A model generated the notes under the pieces. That model worked only from the letters and a program-made list of their open reading frames with translations, had not been told where the DNA came from and did not search any database. The position numbers and the translations under genes are program-made. From an uncultured Treponema sp. (GTDB lineage: Bacteria > Spirochaetota > Spirochaetia > Treponematales > Treponemataceae), in the NCBI GenBank assembly GCA_947165795.1, contig CAMVBP010000093.1, positions 1 to 7,799 of the forward strand: a stretch of DNA of 7,799 nt, written 5' to 3'. Below, one piece after another: positions 1-5,648 of the stretch; position 1 is the first letter of the stretch; each line of letters begins with the position of its first letter.

Positions 1-1
1 T

Positions 2-724
2 GCTTCAATTATTGAACATGGAGGTAACGCCGGAACTGAATTCAGGGCATTAAAATTTGAGTCTCCGATTAACGAAGACTGGTTTGAACGTAACGGTCAT
101 ATTCCGCTTCCTCCATATATTCGAAGGGAAGATACAGAAGAGGATTCTGAGCGTTATCAGAATGTTTATGCTACAGATACAGGGTCTGCAGCCTGTCCAA
201 CGGCTGGCTTGCATTTTACAGAAAATATGCTTTCGCGCCTTGACGAAAAGGGGATAGAACGCTGCTTTGTAACTTTGCATGTTGGGCTTGGAACATTTCT
301 TCCTGTTCGTGAAGACAATATTGAAAATCATAAGATGCATGAAGAATGGTATTCAATTCCGAAGGAAACTGCTGATAAAATTAATGAAGCAAAAAAATCT
401 GGACGACCTGTTCTTGCTGTTGGAACAACAAGTGTAAGAACTCTGGAAAGTGCTGCTCAAAAATATGAACTTTCTGGCCATAAGACAGGCGATAATGGAA
501 AATGGCTTTCTGAAGGTACAGATTCAACAAGTATTTTTATGTACCCGGGCTATAAATTTAAAATTGTAGATAAAATGTTTACAAATTTTCATACTCCAGA
601 AAGCACTCTGATTATGTTAGTCTCAGCTTTTGCCGGTAGAGAAAAAATCCTCAACGCCTACAAAATTGCAGTAGAAAATAAATACCGTTTTTTTTCTTAC
701 GGTGACTGTATGTTCATCAGATAA
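2..724 (+). CDS. queA: S-adenosylmethionine:tRNA ribosyltransferase-isomerase (QueA), 5' end missing
   Basis: QueA transfers and isomerises the ribosyl part of S-adenosylmethionine onto preQ1-modified tRNA, giving epoxyqueuosine-tRNA, the next-to-last step of queuosine synthesis in the cytosol. The frame is open from base 2, so the gene starts before the window. About 240 C-terminal residues are present, against roughly 340-350 for the family. Family motifs are clear: [13 protein letters not shown] at residues 32-44 of the visible part, RYQNVYA at 51-57, [13 protein letters not shown] at 61-73 (usually [13 protein letters not shown]), then [13 protein letters not shown], a [11 protein letters not shown] stretch, [11 protein letters not shown], and a C-terminal [17 protein letters not shown] followed by YGDCMFI (usually YGDAM-I/L-I). 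No frameshift is seen. An internal TTG/ATG start near base 209 is not credible because strong homology continues upstream of it. It is convergent with the minus-strand operon. The identification is firm. Confidence 0.97.
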   Translation, partial: ASIIEHGGNAGTEFRALKFESPINEDWFERNGHIPLPPYIRREDTEEDSERYQNVYATDTGSAACPTAGLHFTENMLSRLDEKGIERCFVTLHVGLGTFLPVREDNIENHKMHEEWYSIPKETADKINEAKKSGRPVLAVGTTSVRTLESAAQKYELSGHKTGDNGKWLSEGTDSTSIFMYPGYKFKIVDKMFTNFHTPESTLIMLVSAFAGREKILNAYKIAVENKYRFFSYGDCMFIR

Positions 725-761
725 TTACAACGCAAATAGTTCCAGGGTAAAATTGCGTGTA

Positions 762-775
762 GCACGTTAGCGTGC
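762..775 (+). terminator. GC-rich hairpin after queA, possible weak terminator
   Basis: GCACG (762-766), loop TTAG, CGTGC (771-775) form a perfect 5-bp stem, followed by GGTTTTG rather than a long T-run. It starts 37 nt after the queA stop. An alternative stem CGTG-TAG-CACG (756-766) shares bases 762-766, so the two folds exclude each other. It may end queA transcription, but the short stem and poor T-tract keep this tentative. The region is visibly more GC-rich than its surroundings. Confidence 0.35.
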
Positions 776-781
776 GGTTTT

Positions 782-799
782 GAAAAGCGGTTCTCCCGC
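782..799 (-). terminator. Hairpin after the minus-strand operon, possible terminator
   Basis: Read on the minus strand, GCGG (799-796), loop GAGAA, CCGC (790-787) form a 4-bp stem followed directly by TTTTC, 17 nt past the stop of the FAD-subunit gene. The stem is short but in the right place for a Rho-independent terminator of the five-gene operon. The neighbouring palindrome at 762-775 would also be transcribed from this side and could help. This is a structural reading by eye only. Confidence 0.35.
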
Positions 800-815
800 C
801 CGGAAGTATTTTTTA

Positions 816-1613
816 TTATGTTAATTGCTCAAAGCTGTATCTTACAAGATTAGTAAATTGCTGCCTTGTAACTACGCTCATCATTTTATCTGTAGCAGCT
901 TTTGAGAATTCTTCATCCACCTGATTTTCAATTTGAATTATATCTTTTTGAGTAAGAGGAAGTCTTTTTCCAATTAAGGAATTTTCAAGTTCCTGACTGT
1001 GGAAAGTAAAAGGACCAGCAAAAGCAAGATGAACTTTTAAAAGTGAATATTTTTCTGTATCTGCTAAAAATGCAAATGAAGCAGATTGCGGAGTAATATT
1101 TCTTTCTGCACCGATTCTTCGGAAAATAGAAAGTTCAGCGTCCAGAAGAGGAATCCTTATATTTGACAAAATAAAACCTTCGGGAACACCTTTAAAATTT
1201 CTTATATTTTCTGTTCGGGTTTCGTTTTGATTTCTGAATTCCAGTCTGGCGTCTAATGCCATAAGAGGTGCAAAAAGTGTATGTTTGTGATCTTTTGCAC
1301 AGATATTTCCGCCAATCGTTGCAATGTTTCTTATAAAAGGTGTTGCAATATTTGTAAGTGCTTCATAAATTATTGGAGGAAGATGAGTTTGTCCAACTGC
1401 AAGGAGTTCAGAAAGTGTTGCACCCGGACCTACATCAAGATAACGTTCATGTCTTACAATTTGTGCTAGCTCTTTTATTCCATGTGTAGAAATAAACTTT
1501 TCCGGGATATCTTCTATTTGAGTACAGCCTCCTACAACTTGAGTTCCAGGATTGTTTGACATTATTTTTATAAGCTCGTATGCGGATTTAGCATAAAGAA
1601 TTGTCTTGCTCAT
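816..1613 (-). CDS. FAD-binding subunit of a xanthine dehydrogenase/CO dehydrogenase-like complex
   Basis: This 265-residue protein resembles the medium (FAD) subunit of molybdenum hydroxylases (CoxM/XdhB type), which passes electrons from the [2Fe-2S] subunit via FAD to an acceptor in the cytosol. The first FAD motif is VVGGCTQI at residues 27-34 (family consensus GGGTDL, so Gly to Cys and Asp to Gln changes). The second is TPFIRNIATIGGNIC at 91-105, very close to consensus. APLMALDARLEF follows at 115-126. The C-terminal domain from about 160 carries FRRIGAERNITPQSASFAF and a late LENSLIGKRL. It is slightly shorter than the usual 280-290 residues. AAGGAG lies 6 nt before the ATG and the start overlaps the previous stop as ATGA, which supports this start and translational coupling. 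It is the last gene of the operon. Family membership is firm; the substrate is unknown, and calling it xanthine dehydrogenase would be unsupported. Confidence 0.9.
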   Translation of the reverse strand: MSKTILYAKSAYELIKIMSNNPGTQVVGGCTQIEDIPEKFISTHGIKELAQIVRHERYLDVGPGATLSELLAVGQTHLPPIIYEALTNIATPFIRNIATIGGNICAKDHKHTLFAPLMALDARLEFRNQNETRTENIRNFKGVPEGFILSNIRIPLLDAELSIFRRIGAERNITPQSASFAFLADTEKYSLLKVHLAFAGPFTFHSQELENSLIGKRLPLTQKDIIQIENQVDEEFSKAATDKMMSVVTRQQFTNLVRYSFEQLT

Positions 1614-2092
1614 TTGCCGCTCCTTGTTGACTTTTTGTCTTTAAGCTTAATTGCATAAATAATTCCATTTACCAGAGTTTCTGTGTCTGTGCAGCAGGGC
1701 GAAAGATGATTCACCTGACTGGTAATTTCTTCTCGAGAAGGAATTTTGGATTGCCTGATTATCTGGAGTGCGGCAAAAATTTTTCCGGCATTGCAATAAC
1801 CGCATAATTTAATTCCGGCTTTTGTAAAACCTTCCATAATAGAATCATATTCTGGTGTTTTAGAAAAATATTCCATAGTAATAATTTCTGTTCCTTTTGC
1901 AATTCCTATTGGTATTTTGCAGGAAGGAACCGGAAGATTATCCATAAGAACAGTACAGGCTCCGCAAAAGCCATGAGAACATCCTGTCTTTACAGAAAGA
2001 CAATGATTTTTTTGTAAAACCTTCATTAGTGATTCTTCGGAATGAGCTTCTAATACTATTTTTTCACCGTTCAGCGTTACGGGTATTTTCAT
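1610..2092 (-). CDS. [2Fe-2S] subunit of a xanthine dehydrogenase/CO dehydrogenase-like complex
   Basis: This 160-residue protein has the usual size and two-domain layout of the small iron-sulfur subunit (CoxS/XdhC type), the electron relay between a molybdenum site and FAD. The N-terminal plant-ferredoxin-like cluster motif is intact: C38, C43, C46 and C58 in GCSHGFCGACTVL and VPSC. The C-terminal helical domain has C97 and C100 in LCGYCNAGKI, where QCGFCTPG is usual, so the Gln before the first Cys and the Thr-Pro are replaced. The closing motif is LSPCCTDTETL (C133, C134) where NLCRCTGY is usual, so the second cluster has adjacent cysteines instead of Cys-x-Cys. Whether cluster II still forms is open. 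The ATG overlaps the large-subunit stop (ATGA) and the stop overlaps the next ATG. A possible AAGGA lies about 12 nt upstream, rather far, so coupling probably matters. Confidence 0.9.
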   Translation of the reverse strand: MKIPVTLNGEKIVLEAHSEESLMKVLQKNHCLSVKTGCSHGFCGACTVLMDNLPVPSCKIPIGIAKGTEIITMEYFSKTPEYDSIMEGFTKAGIKLCGYCNAGKIFAALQIIRQSKIPSREEITSQVNHLSPCCTDTETLVNGIIYAIKLKDKKSTRSGK

Positions 2093-4347
2093 TCTGTTTT
2101 TTCGTCCTTTTTATTTTCGTGCTTTGTAATATTCATTGAGCTTTGAGTTCTTTTGGTAATCAGCTCATAAATTTCACTTTCTGTGAATGGAAGTCTTGTT
2201 AATTGTGCAGCAAGAGCCAGAGACATTGCAGAGGAAAAAGCTGCCGGCAGAGTATTATGAACAAGTCCGCCAACCTGTCCGGATTTATTTTTTGAATCTA
2301 TAAATTGAATATGAAGCTCATCGCAGGAAAGTGTTTTATCTTTAACTAGAAGCGAAAGCTCCTGTTGAACTTCCAGTCTGATTGTTCTTATTGCAGCATT
2401 TTCATCAAAAAGCTCGCCACAGTCTGCAGTAATCCAGATTCCTTTTATTTTTTCATTATATGTATAAGTATCAACTTCAACTTCTACAACACAGGTTGCA
2501 AATGATGTTGTAAAAAATGGTGCTCCTGAAAAAGAATCCTTTTCCCATTTTGTTTTTGCAGCCTGTGGAATTCCTCTTTTGGAGCTAAGAGGCAGCGGTT
2601 CATGGAATCTTTTTTTCTGAATGTCCAGACAACATTTTTTAATTATCTCATTCATAATTCCGATTGAACCGAAAGATTCTTCTGGCATTTCTGGTAATTC
2701 TTCTATTAAGAAATTTGAATCGATTATAATATTCTGCTTTGGAATTTGAAGAATTTCTGAAGCCGTATTTTTCCATATTTTTTGAATTACATCTGAAGGC
2801 TTAATTGCTTTTATAATAAGTTTATCCTGCTGCGTAAGTGTAACTTCTATTTTTGTATCATAAGAAAAAGTTGTTACTCCCCGGTAACCTGAATTATTGT
2901 ATCCCGAAGAAATTCCAATTCCTCTTAAAGGCAGAGCAAAAAATGGTCTTGAATCTTCAGAAAGCCTGTCGATTGCTTCCATATGGAAAGAAGAGTATTT
3001 TCTTTTAAAATCGCTGTTAATTATAGCTTGTGTTATTGTCTGCGAAAGATTTTCTATTTCAATGGTAAATGGAAACGGATTAGTTTTTTCGGTTTTTGGG
3101 TCTGGAACAGAATTTATAAGTCTGATTTCATCTGGCAGAAAATCTGAATTATCGCATATTTTTTGAATATGATTTTCTGCTGCAAAAAAGGCCTGAGAAG
3201 CAACGCTTTTTGTGCTTATTGAAGTCGGCGGATTTTTAGATGAATGAGCAACTGCTTTTACAACCATATTTAACGGCTTGTAATAATTGCAGGCCGTTAT
3301 TGCTATCCGGTCTGTAAGCTCCTGCGCAAATGGATTTGAGAAACCTACATCAATATCAATATCTGCCTTTAAGGTTTCTATTCTTCCTTCCGGATTTAAA
3401 ACTGTTTTATAGGTAATTTTTGTTTCAAAGCCAGGACTCATGTATAAATTTTGTTCTTCGGGAGAAAGAACAAGTTTTACCGGCCTTTTTGTAATGTAAC
3501 TGGCAACCGCAACTTGAACTCCAATTAAGGTTGTTCTCCACAAACCGTTAGGAAATATATTCGAAACTCTTGTTTTGTGAATGAAAATCCTGTTTGTATC
3601 CAGTCCGGTAACTTCACTTATGTTTTTTTGTAAAAATGAAGTCCACCTTGTAGGTATATATATATGAAGATTTTTGTCTTCAAAATACGCAAAGGCTCCG
3701 GAAGTTTCCTGCCACGAAGGTGTGGGAAGTTCATAACTCCATGTATCTTCCACAACCTGTTTTCCTTCAAGAAGCGCTTTGTCTGCTTCGTATTCAGAAA
3801 GAGTTTTATATAAGCCGTATTTAATTATTCTCTGGGCAACAAAAGTATCTGTTTCTTTTTCTGACTGACTTTTAGAAATTACTGTATTTAAAGAAGGCAT
3901 TTCATTAATCTGTTCAACAAACTGAGAAAAATCCTTTGTAGTATTGTCTTCTTCATTCTTTGATTTTTCTATTACATTGTTAAGTGCAGTTTCCAGATTT
4001 TCAACTTCAAGATTTATATTTACAGAATCTGCCAGAGTAATTGTTTTCTGCTCTTTTGGTCCGCATAGTAAAGCTAAAGGTTCCCCAAAATACGAAATAT
4101 TTCCAAACCCAAATACTTTTGCCTGAACTTTATTTAAAGTGATTGTTTTTGAATTCTTCAGATTTTTTGCAGTTATGAGATGATAATCTTCAGGTAAATC
4201 AGCGGCAGTTACACTCTTTAATTTGCCGGAAGGGGAAGGGCTTCTTATTAAAACTGCATAAAGCATATTTTCTTTATCAAAGCCGGTATAAAATCCATGA
4301 GATTCGAGGGAACGCAGTTGTATTTCGGTTTTGCTTTTTCTTGGCAT
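2089..4347 (-). CDS. Large 'molybdopterin' subunit of a xanthine dehydrogenase-like complex, divergent
   Basis: This 752-residue protein has the size and domain order of the large subunit of molybdenum hydroxylases (XdhA/CoxL type). An a/b hammerhead domain lies at about 17-115 (MLYAVLIRSPSPSGKL at 28-43, YFGEPLALLCG at 86-96). An unusually long Ser/Glu/Asn-rich linker spans about 118-175. The two cofactor-domain halves span about 180-475 and 475-730, with KRPVKLVLSPEEQ at 287-299, PPTSISTKSVASQAFFAAE at 373-391, RGIGISSGYNNSG at 475-487 and ATCVVEVEVDTYTYNEKIKG at 617-636. A charged tail ends it. Motifs normally needed for the molybdenum cofactor are not recognisable: GGGFGGK is replaced by about SNIFPNGLWR (262-271), the GAYRG-type Arg motif by SISTKSV (376-382), and the C-terminal GxGE by QVGG (691-694), so the catalytic Glu seems to be Gly. 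Either the chemistry has changed or the site is lost. AGGA lies 6 nt before the ATG, inside the end of the aminotransferase gene. The substrate is unknown. Confidence 0.85.
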   Translation of the reverse strand: MPRKSKTEIQLRSLESHGFYTGFDKENMLYAVLIRSPSPSGKLKSVTAADLPEDYHLITAKNLKNSKTITLNKVQAKVFGFGNISYFGEPLALLCGPKEQKTITLADSVNINLEVENLETALNNVIEKSKNEEDNTTKDFSQFVEQINEMPSLNTVISKSQSEKETDTFVAQRIIKYGLYKTLSEYEADKALLEGKQVVEDTWSYELPTPSWQETSGAFAYFEDKNLHIYIPTRWTSFLQKNISEVTGLDTNRIFIHKTRVSNIFPNGLWRTTLIGVQVAVASYITKRPVKLVLSPEEQNLYMSPGFETKITYKTVLNPEGRIETLKADIDIDVGFSNPFAQELTDRIAITACNYYKPLNMVVKAVAHSSKNPPTSISTKSVASQAFFAAENHIQKICDNSDFLPDEIRLINSVPDPKTEKTNPFPFTIEIENLSQTITQAIINSDFKRKYSSFHMEAIDRLSEDSRPFFALPLRGIGISSGYNNSGYRGVTTFSYDTKIEVTLTQQDKLIIKAIKPSDVIQKIWKNTASEILQIPKQNIIIDSNFLIEELPEMPEESFGSIGIMNEIIKKCCLDIQKKRFHEPLPLSSKRGIPQAAKTKWEKDSFSGAPFFTTSFATCVVEVEVDTYTYNEKIKGIWITADCGELFDENAAIRTIRLEVQQELSLLVKDKTLSCDELHIQFIDSKNKSGQVGGLVHNTLPAAFSSAMSLALAAQLTRLPFTESEIYELITKRTQSSMNITKHENKKDEKTE

Positions 4348-4348
4348 T

Positions 4349-5623
4349 TTAAATCCTGTTTTCGTTTCCTATTTTTGTAATTACTTCTATTACATAATCT
4401 GACTGTTCTTTAGTCATATCCGGGAACAGCGGAATTGAAATTGTTCTTGAATATTGATTTTCTGCATTAGGATAATGCTTTTTATCAAAATTCTTATAAA
4501 GATTTTTCCAGTATGTAAAGTGAAATAATGGAATAAAGTGAACGGAAATTCCAAGTCCTGCTTCCTGCATTTTCTTTGCAAAATCATCCCGGGAAATTTT
4601 TAATTTTTCCGGATTAATTCTCATTAAATATAAATGCCAGGAATTTCCAGGAGAGTCTGGTGGAAGTGTAATAAAGTCTAACTTAGAAAATGCTTTATTA
4701 TATTTTTCCACAATCTTTTTTCTCTGCTTATAAAATAAATCTGCTCGTTTTACCTGCTCGCAGCCAAGTGCTGCAAGAACATCCGGAAGATTAAATTTAT
4801 AGCCTGGTGCAACAATATCGTATTCCCAGGAAGCTCTCGGAGAAGTGTAGCGGTCCCAGGTTGTTCTGTCCATTCCGTGAAGCCGCATAACGGTCATTCT
4901 TTTTGCAAGTGCTTCATCCCTTGTACAGACCATTCCGCCTTCTGCTGTAGTTATGGTTTTTGTAACATAAAAACTAAAAACTCCGGCATCTCCTATTGCT
5001 CCGGCCATTCCAAGTTCTGTTGGAGAAGGAAAGGAATGAGCTGCATCTTCTATTACATAAATTTTATTATCTTTTGTACTGTATTTTTTTGCAAGTTCAA
5101 CTATTCGTTTCATATTGCATACATTTCCTGCAATATGAACGGGAACAATTGCTTTTACTTTTGGATTTTTTCTTGCAGCATCTTTTTTAAGGATTTTTTC
5201 AATTTCATCAGGATTAATATTGTAAGAATCTTTTTCTATATCTGCAAAATACACGTCTGCACCAAGGTGTCTGGCACAAGCTGCTGTAGAAACAAAGGTG
5301 TATGGAGTTGTAATTACTGCTGTTCCGCTTTTTACACCGCATGCTTCCATGGCTAGAATCATTCCGCTGGTGTTTGAATTAACTGCAAGACTTATTATTT
5401 TTTCGTTAGAAAGTCCAAGTGCTTTTCTATTGGCTTTCACCTCTTTTGCAGAAGGGCGGTCTTTTGAATTTTCTTTTTCCGTTAATGCTTCTGAAAAACG
5501 CTTTTCAAATTCAAAGGAATATTTTCCTGTAGTAAGCCAGCCAGAACGTAGAACTTCCAGAACTGCATTTTCTTCTTTTTTTGTTATTGCCGCTTTGTGA
5601 AATGGAACTTTTATTTTATTCAT
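4349..5623 (-). CDS. DegT/DnrJ/EryC1/StrS-family PLP aminotransferase, probably acting on a nucleotide 4-keto sugar
   Basis: This 424-residue protein belongs to the PLP aminotransferases that use glutamate to aminate keto sugars linked to nucleotides. Visible features are an N-terminal VPFHKAAITKKEENAVLEVLRSGWLTTG, the phosphate/PLP-binding NSNTSGMILAMEA (82-94), TTPYTFVSTAACARHLGADVYFADI, VPVHIAGN (160-167), the PLP-ring Asp in IEDAAHSF (D193), the PLP Lys in FSFYVTKTITTAEGGM (K222), and GYKFNLPDVLAALGCEQ (274-290). The active site looks complete. Residues about 48-75 form a Lys/Glu-rich insertion before the PLP domain that relatives usually lack. GGAAGG lies 6 nt before the ATG. The gene follows the 4,6-dehydratase by 25 nt, so the likely substrate is the dehydratase's UDP-4-keto-6-deoxy-HexNAc, as for PglE or PseC; which stereochemistry cannot be told. 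It ends one base before the large oxidoreductase subunit. Confidence 0.93.
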   Translation of the reverse strand: MNKIKVPFHKAAITKKEENAVLEVLRSGWLTTGKYSFEFEKRFSEALTEKENSKDRPSAKEVKANRKALGLSNEKIISLAVNSNTSGMILAMEACGVKSGTAVITTPYTFVSTAACARHLGADVYFADIEKDSYNINPDEIEKILKKDAARKNPKVKAIVPVHIAGNVCNMKRIVELAKKYSTKDNKIYVIEDAAHSFPSPTELGMAGAIGDAGVFSFYVTKTITTAEGGMVCTRDEALAKRMTVMRLHGMDRTTWDRYTSPRASWEYDIVAPGYKFNLPDVLAALGCEQVKRADLFYKQRKKIVEKYNKAFSKLDFITLPPDSPGNSWHLYLMRINPEKLKISRDDFAKKMQEAGLGISVHFIPLFHFTYWKNLYKNFDKKHYPNAENQYSRTISIPLFPDMTKEQSDYVIEVITKIGNENRI

Positions 5624-5648
5624 ATTTAGCCTTCCAGTTACAAAAATA

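Noticed and set aside
50..340. Minus-strand open frame of 96 codons within queA
   Set aside because: It is fully antisense to strongly conserved queA sequence.
750..803. CRISPR array or tRNA in the GC-rich intergenic island
   Set aside because: The region is under 60 bases, has no spaced repeats of CRISPR length, and has no cloverleaf or TTCGA-type T-loop.
2897..3166. Plus-strand open frame opposite the large-subunit gene
   Set aside because: It is antisense to a well-supported coding region and has no convincing start signal or motif.
816..4347. Naming the triad xanthine dehydrogenase (xdhABC) or CO dehydrogenase (coxLMS)
   Set aside because: The fold family fits, but active-site motifs for those reactions are not seen and the neighbours are sugar-nucleotide genes, so a specific substrate or symbol is unsupported.
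2089..4347. Large subunit as a decaying pseudogene
   Set aside because: The frame is intact over 752 codons, with a good ribosome site and tight coupling on both sides, which argues for a maintained gene.
4877..5356. Plus-strand open frame of 159 codons opposite the aminotransferase gene
   Set aside because: It is a Cys/Phe-rich antisense shadow of the DegT gene, with no ribosome site and no resemblance to a real protein.
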